A DNA stretch of 64,000 nt, taken from NCBI GenBank assembly GCA_947444925.1, contig CANFBW010000003.1:1-64000 (forward strand), given 5' to 3'. Each line of letters opens with the position of its first letter. The stretch's first letter is position 1. The stretch is from Flavobacteriales bacterium (GTDB lineage: Bacteria; Bacteroidota; Bacteroidia; Flavobacteriales_C; GCA-002722245). The notes beneath the pieces were generated by a model that saw only the letters and a list, made by a program, of their open reading frames with translations, searched no databases and was not told the origin of the DNA. Shown piece by piece: positions 45,583 through 53,841 of the stretch. A program made the position numbers and the translations under genes.

Positions 45583-47931
45583 CTAAAAATTGAAGTTGTA
45601 AGACACTGATGGTATAGCTGTGCCAATAATGGTATATCGGATTGCTTGTGTTTTTGTGGCGTCGTTAGGATCGGCTTGAAAGTAAATGGTAAAAGCATTT
45701 TCACGCGCATAAACATTGTATACAGAGAACACCCATTCCCCATAAAACTTTCTGTTTTCTTTCACTTTTGGTTTTAAAGTAACCGAAAGGTCGAGGCGGT
45801 GATAAGGAGTTACTCTGAAGTTATTTCGGGCGTCATTTTCAGTGTTTGGAATGATGTAGCCCTGCACAACGTATCTGCTGTTGGGAAAGGTTGATGGCAC
45901 TCCTGTTGAATAAACAAAGTTGGCAGCCACGTCGATTCTTTTTGTTAATGCGTAAGCTAAGATCAAGTTGAAATTGTGTGTTTTATCATAGCGGGTGGGG
46001 TACCAGTTGCTTTGGTTGATGCTTGCCACTTTTCTTTCAGAGCGCGACAGGGTATAGCTGGCCCAGCCGGTGAAGCGTCCTTCACTTTTTTTAGCGTACA
46101 ATTCTAAACCATAGGATCGGCCATTGCCACCAAGTAAATCGCCTTCAAATTTTTCATTGAGTAGCAAAGAGGCATTTTTGATGTAATCCAATTGATTTTG
46201 CATCCATTTGTAATACACTTCAGCGGACACTTCAATTACATGTTTTTCGCCGAAATTTCTAAAATAGCCCATTGCGGCTTGGTCGGCAAGTTGCGGTTTA
46301 ATGTTGTTGGTGCTGATGGTCCACATGTCGAGTGGTGTTGATGCAGCTGTGTTTGAAAGCAAATGAATGTACTGTGCCATTCTATTGTAACTAGCTTTGA
46401 TAGAGCTTTTGTCATTGATGTCATATTTTACTGACAAGCGTGGTTCAGGGTTAAAATACGAAGTGATGAGGTCACCATTTTTATGGTCGGTAGTGCCTTC
46501 CAATGGCTTGGCGATTCCGGCTGTAGTGTCGCCATAGTTGTAGCTTTTGCCTGGGCCCAAAAATAAGTACCCTGAATAGCGTAAGCCATAATTGACAATC
46601 AATTTTGTGCCGATTTTTTGCTCGTTCTCTAAGTATAAGCCAGACTCTAACGCATATTTGTCAGCAAGAGTAATAGTGCTGCTTTGTCCCGAAGATGAAA
46701 AAGTTGCTGTTCCCGGTTTAATGTTGTGCAGTGTACTTTGTAAGCCGAATTTTAAAGTGTTTTTCGTGTTGAGATAGTAGGTTACTTCAGGTTTTACAGC
46801 GTAGTTGATGATGTTGGAGTTCCAGTGAAAGCCATTAGCGTCAGTGGCTCCGGCGTCTAATCGGTAGTCGTAATTGCTGTAATAGGTGGTCATGTTCATG
46901 AACATTTTTTCATTGAACAAGTGATTCCATCTCAATGTTGTCGTTGCATTTCCCCAATTGAATCCAAAGGCAGAAGTTCCAAATACATCGCGGCCCATGT
47001 AGGCTGATAGGTATATTTTGTTTTTCTCGTTGATTTCCCAATTTGCTTTTGCGGTGAGGTCGTAAAAATAAAATTTAGCGTCTTTTAAACTTGTCGGTAA
47101 AAATGGTTTTGCCAAAACATCAATGTAGGATCGGCGCGCCGCTACAATAAAAGAAGCTTTGTTTTTAATGATAGGTCCTTCTATAGCGAGGCGACTAAAA
47201 ATTAGTCCGAGTCCGCCCGAAGCTTGAAATTTTTTCTTGTTTCCGTCTTTCATTCTCACGTCAAGTAGTGAAGAAAGTCGACCTCCATACTGCGAGGAAA
47301 TTCCTCCTTTAACCAGTTTAACACTTTTAACGGCATCAGGATTGAACACGGAAAAGAAGCCAAAAAGATGCGAGGAATTGAACACAGGAGCTTCATCCAA
47401 GAGAATTAAGTTTTGATCTATATTTCCTCCGCGCACATTAAAACCTGTAGCGCCTTCGCCAACGGTAGATACTCCTGGCAGTGTTTGTATGCTTCTGATA
47501 ACATCAGGTTCTCCTAATAAAGCGGGCATTTTTTGTATGGCTTTAATGTCCAGCTGGATGGTGCTCATGTCAATTTTCTTGACATTGTCGGTTTTTCTTT
47601 TGACGGTTATTTTAATTTCTTCAACCTTGGTTGCTTTGCGCTGCATGTCAACTTTTAGCTTAATATCCTGCATGAGTTCCACTTTTTGTTCTGCATCGGC
47701 AAAACCACTGATGGAGAATATAAGAGTGTAGCTTCCTTTGGGCAAGCTGATGGAGAAAAATCCGTAATCATTAGTAGTGATGGAAGCGCCTGTTTCTTGA
47801 ACCTGAATACTTGCACCAATTATTTCTTCACCATCTTCAGGGCTTCGGACATATCCGCTAACAGTGAATTTTTCTTGGGCGAAAGAAAATAGTGTAGACA
47901 GGAGGAAGAAGGAGAGTAGTGTTTTTCGCAT
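45583..47931 (-). CDS. TonB-dependent outer-membrane receptor (copy 2)
   Basis: A 782-residue receptor paralogous to the one at 38217. The ATG at 47931 gives the signal 'MRKTLLSFFLLSTLFSFAQ'; the frame is open upstream to 47985 but that part would lie in the promoter. The carboxypeptidase-D-like domain ('VSGYVRSPEDGEEIIGASIQ', 'NDYGFFSISLPKGSYTLIF') is followed by the plug ('TLPGVSTVGEGATGFNVRGG', 'AVKSVKLVKGGISSQYGGRL') and the barrel ending 'PSVSYNFNF'. The ligand is unknown. A near-consensus promoter with an abutting palindrome lies directly upstream, suggesting regulation by a repressor or activator. Confidence 0.93.
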   Translation of the reverse strand: MRKTLLSFFLLSTLFSFAQEKFTVSGYVRSPEDGEEIIGASIQVQETGASITTNDYGFFSISLPKGSYTLIFSISGFADAEQKVELMQDIKLKVDMQRKATKVEEIKITVKRKTDNVKKIDMSTIQLDIKAIQKMPALLGEPDVIRSIQTLPGVSTVGEGATGFNVRGGNIDQNLILLDEAPVFNSSHLFGFFSVFNPDAVKSVKLVKGGISSQYGGRLSSLLDVRMKDGNKKKFQASGGLGLIFSRLAIEGPIIKNKASFIVAARRSYIDVLAKPFLPTSLKDAKFYFYDLTAKANWEINEKNKIYLSAYMGRDVFGTSAFGFNWGNATTTLRWNHLFNEKMFMNMTTYYSNYDYRLDAGATDANGFHWNSNIINYAVKPEVTYYLNTKNTLKFGLQSTLHNIKPGTATFSSSGQSSTITLADKYALESGLYLENEQKIGTKLIVNYGLRYSGYLFLGPGKSYNYGDTTAGIAKPLEGTTDHKNGDLITSYFNPEPRLSVKYDINDKSSIKASYNRMAQYIHLLSNTAASTPLDMWTISTNNIKPQLADQAAMGYFRNFGEKHVIEVSAEVYYKWMQNQLDYIKNASLLLNEKFEGDLLGGNGRSYGLELYAKKSEGRFTGWASYTLSRSERKVASINQSNWYPTRYDKTHNFNLILAYALTKRIDVAANFVYSTGVPSTFPNSRYVVQGYIIPNTENDARNNFRVTPYHRLDLSVTLKPKVKENRKFYGEWVFSVYNVYARENAFTIYFQADPNDATKTQAIRYTIIGTAIPSVSYNFNF

Positions 47932-47955
47932 TTCTAGTAGGATTGATTCTGGAAA

Positions 47956-47985
47956 CAAAGATATAACTCGATCGTTTATATGCAA
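47956..47985 (-). promoter_or_regulatory. Bacteroidota-type promoter of the second TonB receptor
   Basis: On the minus strand TTG (47985-47983), exactly 19 bases, then TATCTTTG (47963-47956), a full match to the TAnnTTTG -7 consensus. Transcription would start near 47949, leaving a leader of about 18 bases before the ATG at 47931. Confidence 0.7.
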
Positions 47986-47997
47986 CCTAAATTAGGT
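47985..47997. promoter_or_regulatory. 13-bp palindrome abutting the receptor promoter
   Basis: ACCTAAATTAGGT is a perfect palindrome around its central base. It touches the TTG (-33) element of the receptor promoter, a position suited to an operator. It also lies in the gap before the divergent gene at 48127. Confidence 0.45.
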
Positions 47998-48126
47998 CAG
48001 CGAACAGCGAGCATCGGTCAATGGTATTTCAATGTCGTTTAATAACTTGTGCAAAAAAATATACGATTAAGAAGATAGACCCGTTGTATTTGTTTTATTT
48101 TTAAACCCAATCTAAAAAAACCTAAC

Positions 48127-49041
48127 ATGGAACAGAAAGAAGAATCAACAAAAAAGAAAGCTATACCAATAATAGGACTATTGCTGCTTTTGTCAATCGC
48201 GGGAAACGTCTTTTTGTTTTTCAATAAGCAAGTTGTTGTTGCCGAAAAAGAAGATAAATTGGAGGAGGTAATTGCCGTTCGCGATTCTGTGCAAAAAATA
48301 TACAACGATGCTTCTGAGGAGAGTGCGCGACTGAAAGGAGATAATACTAAATTAAATACGGTTTTGTCGGAGAGAGATTTAGAAGTGGAAGCGAGTAAAA
48401 AACGCATCGACGAATTTGTGCGTACCATCAAAGACAAAGATGAATTGATCAGAAGAATTAAAGCGGAGAAAAATTCGATGAAAAAGAAAACTTCAGAATA
48501 TGAAGAACGCATTGATCAGTTGTTGTTAGAGAACAAAGAACTAACAAAGAAAAAACAAGAATTGGAAGAGGAGTTGAATGATGTTTCATCCGAGAGAGAC
48601 CACTTTAAAACACAAGCCAACATTGGTGCTAAATTGAAGGCTGAATACTTGCAAACAAAAGCATACAGATCTCGATTGTTTGGCGATGGCGAAAAGGTGA
48701 CTAGCATGGCGAAGAGAACCAAAAAAATCGATGTTTGTTTTAGTGTTTTGAAAAATGAAATAGCTGCCAATGGAGCTAAAACTGTTTATTTGCGAATCAT
48801 TGCTCCAAGTGGAGATGTGATGGGTAATGCTGGTATTGCATCTGGGCAATTTACCAGTCCTGAAAGTAAAAAAGAGTTGAAATATTCTTCTAAAAGAGAA
48901 TTCACTTATACTGGTGGCCAGCAAGATATTTGTCTTTCTTACGAAGAAGAAAAAGACAAGATGTTTATGGTGGGTGAATACAGCATAGAAGTATATGTTG
49001 ACAAAATGCTGAGTTCGAAAACAAAATTTTCGCTGAAATAG
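48127..49041 (+). CDS. membrane-anchored coiled-coil protein, function unknown
   Basis: A 304-residue protein. One membrane helix near the N-terminus ('IPIIGLLLLLSIAGNVFLFF', residues 13-33) follows a short charged tail, so the bulk should lie in the periplasm. Residues about 40-170 are a coiled coil rich in Glu, Lys and Arg ('EEVIAVRDSVQKIYND', 'EERIDQLLLENKELTKKKQE'). The last 110 residues are a beta domain with 'VYLRIIAPSGDVMGNAGI' and 'YTGGQQDICLSYEEEKDKM', ending 'YSIEVYVDKMLSSKTKFSLK'. I recognise this layout as recurrent in Bacteroidota but know no function. A strong terminator follows at once. Confidence 0.82.
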   Translation: MEQKEESTKKKAIPIIGLLLLLSIAGNVFLFFNKQVVVAEKEDKLEEVIAVRDSVQKIYNDASEESARLKGDNTKLNTVLSERDLEVEASKKRIDEFVRTIKDKDELIRRIKAEKNSMKKKTSEYEERIDQLLLENKELTKKKQELEEELNDVSSERDHFKTQANIGAKLKAEYLQTKAYRSRLFGDGEKVTSMAKRTKKIDVCFSVLKNEIAANGAKTVYLRIIAPSGDVMGNAGIASGQFTSPESKKELKYSSKREFTYTGGQQDICLSYEEEKDKMFMVGEYSIEVYVDKMLSSKTKFSLK

Positions 49042-49060
49042 TCGCGAAGCAAAAAAACAA

Positions 49061-49086
49061 AAGGCCCCTCAAATGGGGCCTTTTTT
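49061..49086 (+). terminator. rho-independent terminator touching the next start codon
   Basis: AAGGCCCC (49061-49068) pairs with GGGGCCTT (49075-49082) across a 6-base loop, and the T run is 49081-49086. The ATG of the following ABC ATPase is at 49087, with no room between. Confidence 0.92.
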
Positions 49087-49818
49087 ATGATGTTAAAAGT
49101 AAAAAAAATATCATTTAGCTACCAAGGAAAAGCCATACTAAAAAACATTTCATTTGAAGTGCAAAAGGGGCATGTATTGGGTTTGCTTGGCCGAACAGGC
49201 GTGGGGAAAACCACGTTGTTAAAGGTGATAAAAGGACTGATAGATGCCGACAGCGGTGAAGTGTTTTACAAAGGAGAAAAAATATTGGGGCCTAAAGATG
49301 TATTGGTGGCTGGTCATGGTGAAATACAAATTGTGAATCAGGATTTTCAACTTTTTGAAAAGCTCTCCATTTTTGACAACATCAAACATTTACTCATACA
49401 ATTTGAAGTGGATTACCAGCACAAAAGAACCACGCAAATATTGAAGTTGTGCAACCTTTTTAAATTTAAAGATCGTTTTCCTAGGGAGTTGTCAGGTGGT
49501 CAGCAGCAATTGATTGCTATAGCACGCGCTTTGGCTAAGGAGCCCGAATTGATACTGCTGGATGAACCTTTTAGTCACTTGGATAATATTTCTAAAAAAG
49601 AAGTGAAGGCCGTCTTGCAGCGCATCAAAGAAGCGTATCAAACAACTTTTGTGTTTGTGACGCATGACCACAATGAAGCACTGGCTTTAAGCGATGAGCT
49701 AATGGTACTCGATAAAGGTAAAATTGTTCAAAAGGGTAAGCCGTCTTTCGTATTTGAAAATCCTAAAAACAAAGTAGTGGCAGGTTTGCTAGGCAAGGAA
49801 TATTTGCCCAAGACATAA
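49087..49818 (+). CDS. ABC transporter ATP-binding protein without adjacent permease
   Basis: A 243-residue nucleotide-binding domain. Walker A is 'GLLGRTGVGKTTLLK', the Q-loop lies in 'IQIVNQDFQLFEKLSIFDNI', the signature 'RELSGGQQQLIAIARALA', Walker B 'LILLDEPFSHLD' and the H-loop 'FVFVTHDHNEALALSDEL'. All catalytic elements are present. The C-terminal 'VFENPKNKVVAGLLGKEYLP' resembles import ATPases of the iron, thiamine or phosphonate type. No permease or binding protein is adjacent, so the transported solute is unknown. Its start (49087 or 49090) directly follows the T run of a terminator, leaving no room for a usual ribosome-binding site. Confidence 0.88.
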   Translation: MMLKVKKISFSYQGKAILKNISFEVQKGHVLGLLGRTGVGKTTLLKVIKGLIDADSGEVFYKGEKILGPKDVLVAGHGEIQIVNQDFQLFEKLSIFDNIKHLLIQFEVDYQHKRTTQILKLCNLFKFKDRFPRELSGGQQQLIAIARALAKEPELILLDEPFSHLDNISKKEVKAVLQRIKEAYQTTFVFVTHDHNEALALSDELMVLDKGKIVQKGKPSFVFENPKNKVVAGLLGKEYLPKT

Positions 49819-49994
49819 GGCATTTACTTGGGTACTGTAAATGAATTGTACTTCAATTGATGGGCGGCTGGCACAAATATTTGTTGTATCGTTCAAAATT
49901 CAAGTCTTGAATTTAAATGCGTAATCTTATATGAAGATATTTTATATTTACACTTCCAATTGTCTTTTGTGAACCAAAATTTTGCAACCATAAA

Positions 49995-51188
49995 ATGATT
50001 AAAGCATTTGCATATAGTATTGTTGTTATGATGCTTTTTGTATTGCTTGAATTGGCGGTGAGTAGAGCGTTGAAAAAGAAAGTTTTTGAATTCTTTGACA
50101 CATTGTGCAATTTGGCTTGCGGGATTTTGGAACGTACCTTTTTTTTACTTTTCGCTGTATTGTATTACACCTCCTTTAAATTCATGTACGATCATTTTGG
50201 GCTCTTTTCAATCGCCATTAATTGGTGGAGTGTGCTATTGCTATTTGTTGCAGTTGATTTTTTGTGGTATTGGTACCATCGTGCTGGACATGAGATCAAT
50301 ATTTTGTGGGCCGCTCATATCACACATCACCAAAGTGAAGAGTATAATTTGTCGCTTTCATTTCGTGTGTCGGCAATTCAATTGATAATAAGAATGTTTT
50401 TTTGGTTGTGGCTGCCTATTATTGGCTTTGATCCTGCTTTAACCACCTTGATCATTGGCATCAATGCTGCATATCAATTTTTCATTCATACCCGCTTGAT
50501 TGGTAAACTTGGGTTCTTAGAAAATATACTCGTTACTCCTTCGCACCATCGTGTACACCATGGAAAAAATGAACAATACATCGATAAGAATTATGGTGGA
50601 ATTTTTATTATTTGGGATAAATTGTTTGGCACATTTACTTCTGAAAAAGAAGAGGTGGCTTATGGGATAACAAAGCCAATGAGCAGTAAAAATCCTATGA
50701 AGGCATGGTTTCATTACTATTTTGATTTGATAGGCGCGGCGAAACAAGTGGTAGGATGGAAAAATAAACTACGGATAATGCTTGCGGGTCCTGAAGTTAT
50801 GGCATCGTATTACGATAGTTTAGCAAAGGAAAGTACTATAAATACTCAAAGTAGTGGAGCTTTGAAATACTATTTACTGTTGCAGTTTTCATTGTTGTTT
50901 GTCGCTTTCTTTTTTGTTTACTATTACCACGATGTGATGTCTAAAAACAGTACTATAATCAGCGCTTCGTTTGTGATTTATTCGGCCTTGAGCTTGGGCT
51001 TTATTTTAGATAGAAATCGTTTTTCATTTTGGATGGAAGCAATGAGGCTATTGTGTATGTCAATATGTGTTTTTATTGTATTGCAAGGACTTCATGTGCA
51101 ATATTATATGGTTGTGGCCATTGTCCCGCTTTTGCTTTTTTTGCCTTGGATAGGAAAGAGAAAAGCATTGTTTAACAAAATCTCTTGA
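49995..51188 (+). CDS. sterol desaturase/fatty acid hydroxylase family membrane protein
   Basis: A 397-residue integral membrane oxidase. The eight-His di-iron motif is visible: 'WYHRAGHEINILWAAHITHH' and 'PSHHRVHHGKNEQYID', with helices before, between and after. The family inserts oxygen or double bonds into lipid chains using a di-iron centre. The C-terminal third adds about four more hydrophobic segments, as in bacterial members similar to alkylglycerol monooxygenase. The substrate could be a fatty acid, sphingolipid, carotenoid or sterol-like lipid; the context does not decide. It stands alone, 176 bases after the ABC ATPase. Confidence 0.88.
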   Translation: MIKAFAYSIVVMMLFVLLELAVSRALKKKVFEFFDTLCNLACGILERTFFLLFAVLYYTSFKFMYDHFGLFSIAINWWSVLLLFVAVDFLWYWYHRAGHEINILWAAHITHHQSEEYNLSLSFRVSAIQLIIRMFFWLWLPIIGFDPALTTLIIGINAAYQFFIHTRLIGKLGFLENILVTPSHHRVHHGKNEQYIDKNYGGIFIIWDKLFGTFTSEKEEVAYGITKPMSSKNPMKAWFHYYFDLIGAAKQVVGWKNKLRIMLAGPEVMASYYDSLAKESTINTQSSGALKYYLLLQFSLLFVAFFFVYYYHDVMSKNSTIISASFVIYSALSLGFILDRNRFSFWMEAMRLLCMSICVFIVLQGLHVQYYMVVAIVPLLLFLPWIGKRKALFNKIS

Positions 51189-51300
51189 GCCAATCGCTGA
51201 ATTTTTGTGTGCATTAAAAGTCTTTTGATGCAATCTCATCAAGATATTATGTGCGCTAGAAATTGTGTGAGATGAATTCTCTTTTTTATTATCTTGATTG

Positions 51301-52827
51301 TCATTCGTCTTCAACAACAATCCTCAGCATATTGCGGAGTTTTCTGTTGTAGGTTTCGAGCAGCCAATTGAAGTAATTGGTGCTTGATTTTGTAAGGCAA
51401 GAAGTATATAATTTGATTCTGTTTTTGATGCTGTCTTGCAACAATGTTTGCATCTCTTTTGCCTCCTCAAAATTTTTCGCATTTAAGCGAATGATGTCGG
51501 CGTGATTTTGAATACAATCATCAATGATTCTATTGGGTTTGATGCCGGTGCTGACGTATTCTTCGTACAAATCAACTACGGGGAAAGAAAGTAGGTCAAC
51601 CGAATTTGAAAATCTGCTTCTTATTTCATCGGGCATGTAGTAGGTGAGTTCCCGTTGGCGTTCAATTTCGTCGAAATATTCTTGTTCTAAATATTTATCG
51701 GGGTGGGCAAAAACGTCAACCCAGTCAATTTCCATTTCCCACAAACCAAATCGGTGTACGTTATTTCCCAAATCGAGAATGGTGAAATTCTTTTTAGTTG
51801 GAGTTACTCTTGATCCTCTACCTATCATTTGGTGGTAAAGAGTAAGTGATCTCGTTGCTCTGTTCACTACAATCACTTCAACAGAAGGCTCGTCAAAACC
51901 AGTAGTTAAAATACCAACTGATGTTAGCACTGCACCTGGTGTGGTTCTAAACCAAGTCAATACTTCTCTTCTTTCTTTTTCGCCAAATGTACTGTCGAGG
52001 TGCTTTACATTGGTGATTCCAGCTTCCTTAAAGAAGTCGTAGACCAACCATGATACTTGAATACCCGGATTAAATATCAATGTTTTTTTTCCTAAGGCTT
52101 TTTCTTTGTAGGCACTGATCAACTTGAATTGCATGTCGTAGCCGGAATACAATTTTTCAGAAGAACTCACGGTATAGTCGCCGTTGATACCCACTTTTAA
52201 AGATCCTAAGTTTACATCATAGGTGTAGGTTGATGGCTCACAGAGGTACCCATCAGCAATCAATGAGTTGATGGAGTCGCCTGTAATGAGTTCGCTGTAA
52301 TTGTCTTTCAGCGGCAAGCTTTTGTTTGAACTTAAAGGAGTTGCGGTAACACCTAGTAAAATACTGTTTCTGAAATATTGAAATATTTTCCTAAAAGAGT
52401 TGTTGTGGGCTTCATCAATAATCACCAATCCGATGTTGCCGATGAAATTGTCGTCTTCCATCAAGCGGTTGTTGAGTGTTTCCACCATGGCTACAAAACA
52501 GTTGTAATCATTTTGGTTTTCAATTTTACGAATATCGCTATTGATGATGAAGTTTTTGACATTGATGTCTTTGAGTCGTGCCGACGTTTGTTCTAGCAAC
52601 TCCACACGGTGGGTCAAAATGAGCACCCGTTTGTTTTTAACGTTGTTGAAGTACCTTGCTATCTCTGAAAAGATAATAGTTTTGCCACCACCCGTGGGCA
52701 ATTGGTACAATAGCTTAAAGTCGTCGGGACGCTGATTTAGCTTCTCTACAATTTGATTGATGGCTTTTTCCTGATAGGGATAAAGTTTTCTTTCTTCTGT
52801 CTTTTGTGGAATCTCCGAGTTGATCAT
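51301..52827 (-). CDS. DEAD/DEAH-box superfamily 2 helicase
   Basis: A 508-residue SF2 ATPase with both RecA domains. Motif I is 'LLYQLPTGGGKTIIFSEIA', motif II 'LVIIDEAHNNSF' (DEAH), motif III 'GVTATPLSSN', and motif VI 'YHQMIGRGSRVTP'. 'ILTTGFDEPSVEVIVVNRAT' is a typical motif V region. The layout is like the helicase part of type III restriction enzymes and of YejH/RadD proteins, with a short helical C-terminus of about 130 residues and no nuclease motif. It stands alone, so a repair or RNA role is possible but not shown. No methylase is nearby. Confidence 0.9.
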   Translation of the reverse strand: MINSEIPQKTEERKLYPYQEKAINQIVEKLNQRPDDFKLLYQLPTGGGKTIIFSEIARYFNNVKNKRVLILTHRVELLEQTSARLKDINVKNFIINSDIRKIENQNDYNCFVAMVETLNNRLMEDDNFIGNIGLVIIDEAHNNSFRKIFQYFRNSILLGVTATPLSSNKSLPLKDNYSELITGDSINSLIADGYLCEPSTYTYDVNLGSLKVGINGDYTVSSSEKLYSGYDMQFKLISAYKEKALGKKTLIFNPGIQVSWLVYDFFKEAGITNVKHLDSTFGEKERREVLTWFRTTPGAVLTSVGILTTGFDEPSVEVIVVNRATRSLTLYHQMIGRGSRVTPTKKNFTILDLGNNVHRFGLWEMEIDWVDVFAHPDKYLEQEYFDEIERQRELTYYMPDEIRSRFSNSVDLLSFPVVDLYEEYVSTGIKPNRIIDDCIQNHADIIRLNAKNFEEAKEMQTLLQDSIKNRIKLYTSCLTKSSTNYFNWLLETYNRKLRNMLRIVVEDE

Positions 52828-52887
52828 TAATAACCGTTAATTTGCAAAAGTAGCAGGTTAATTACAGTAATCCCAACAAAGCGGAAA

Positions 52888-53367
52888 TTAAAATTGCAAA
52901 GGAATGTCGCCACTAAGTTTTATTTTGTTGAAGGTTGGTGTAAACTGCACTGAATCAATGAGTGTGGTGTCATTGACAAAAACCATCATCACGTATTTTT
53001 TGTTGTTGCTGAAATCAAATTTGGTGCTGTCGCTAAATTGTGCCTCAATTAGGTAAGGCAACTTACGGTCTTTTTGCAAATGCGTGGCGAACCACACTTT
53101 TATTTTTCCTGAATTTTCAGAAAGCGTGGCTTGGTATGGCGCGTAAGTGCTGTCGGTGATATGAATGCTTTGTGTGCTACCTGTCGCAGCATATTGGTCG
53201 GAATTATAGGTGATGGTCGCGTCAAATTTGGCGGGTACCTCAAGCAGGTACCAAACTTTATAGATATTGCTGCCCTGGTCTTTTTCGCAAGATGACAACA
53301 AAGACAATAGCAATAACATCATTGATGCTGCGCACAATCTGATATTCCTTTTCTTGTTGCTTGTCAT
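52888..53367 (-). CDS. small predicted lipoprotein, function unknown
   Basis: A 159-residue lipoprotein. 'LCAASMMLLLLSLLSSC' is a good lipoprotein signal with Cys27, followed by 'EKDQ'. The mature domain is rich in Thr, Ser, Asp and Lys with alternating hydrophobics, suggesting a beta sandwich ('ATLSENSGKIKVWFATHLQK'). No family is recognised. It begins 6 bases after the smpB stop on the same strand and may be co-transcribed with tgt, lptG and smpB. Confidence 0.75.
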   Translation of the reverse strand: MTSNKKRNIRLCAASMMLLLLSLLSSCEKDQGSNIYKVWYLLEVPAKFDATITYNSDQYAATGSTQSIHITDSTYAPYQATLSENSGKIKVWFATHLQKDRKLPYLIEAQFSDSTKFDFSNNKKYVMMVFVNDTTLIDSVQFTPTFNKIKLSGDIPLQF

Positions 53368-53373
53368 TGTCGT

Positions 53374-53826
53374 TTAACGTTTTTTCATTCGTTCTATTTC
53401 CCTAGTCGCATCTTTCTTCTTAAGATCTTCTCTTTTGTCGTATGTTTTTTTTCCTTGTGCCAATGCTATTTCCAGCTTGGCCCATTTGTTTTTGGCGATA
53501 AATATTTTGAGAGGGATGATGGTTAAGCCCTTTTCTTTTACCTTTTTATGGAGTTTGTCGAGTTCTCTTCTTTCGAGCAATAATTTGCGGTCTCTTTTTT
53601 CTTCGTGGTTGAATTGTCCCGCATTTTTATAAATTCCAATATGCAGTCCAATCACATACAATTCATCGCCTACAAATGTGCAGTAAGCTTCAGTGAGTCC
53701 AGCTTTGCCATCTCTAATTGATTTGATTTCTGTGCCCAACAGTTGCATGCCTGCCACGAATTTATCGAGCACCTCATATTCAAATGTAGCGCGTTTGTTT
53801 TTTATGTTGATGGGCTGTTCCGACAT
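53374..53826 (-). CDS. smpB: SsrA-binding protein
   Basis: SmpB binds tmRNA and brings it to stalled ribosomes for trans-translation. The 150-residue sequence shows 'NKRATFEYEVLDKFVAGMQL', 'GTEIKSIRDGKAGLTEAYC', 'HEEKRDRKLLLERRELDKL' and 'GLTIIPLKIF', then the basic C-terminal tail 'QGKKTYDKREDLKKKDATRE' that enters the decoding centre. All are hallmark SmpB features. The tmRNA gene itself is not adjacent. It is in the run tgt-lptG-smpB-lipoprotein. Confidence 0.97.
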   Translation of the reverse strand: MSEQPINIKNKRATFEYEVLDKFVAGMQLLGTEIKSIRDGKAGLTEAYCTFVGDELYVIGLHIGIYKNAGQFNHEEKRDRKLLLERRELDKLHKKVKEKGLTIIPLKIFIAKNKWAKLEIALAQGKKTYDKREDLKKKDATREIERMKKR

Positions 53827-53841
53827 GCTGGAAAGTTACAA

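Noticed and set aside
48039-48512. 157-codon minus-strand frame over the start of the coiled-coil gene at 48127
   Set aside because: Ser/Phe/Leu-rich shadow of a Lys/Glu-rich coiled coil on the plus strand.
51301-52827. Type III restriction enzyme subunit
   Set aside because: Helicase motifs only; no nuclease motif and no methylase gene nearby.
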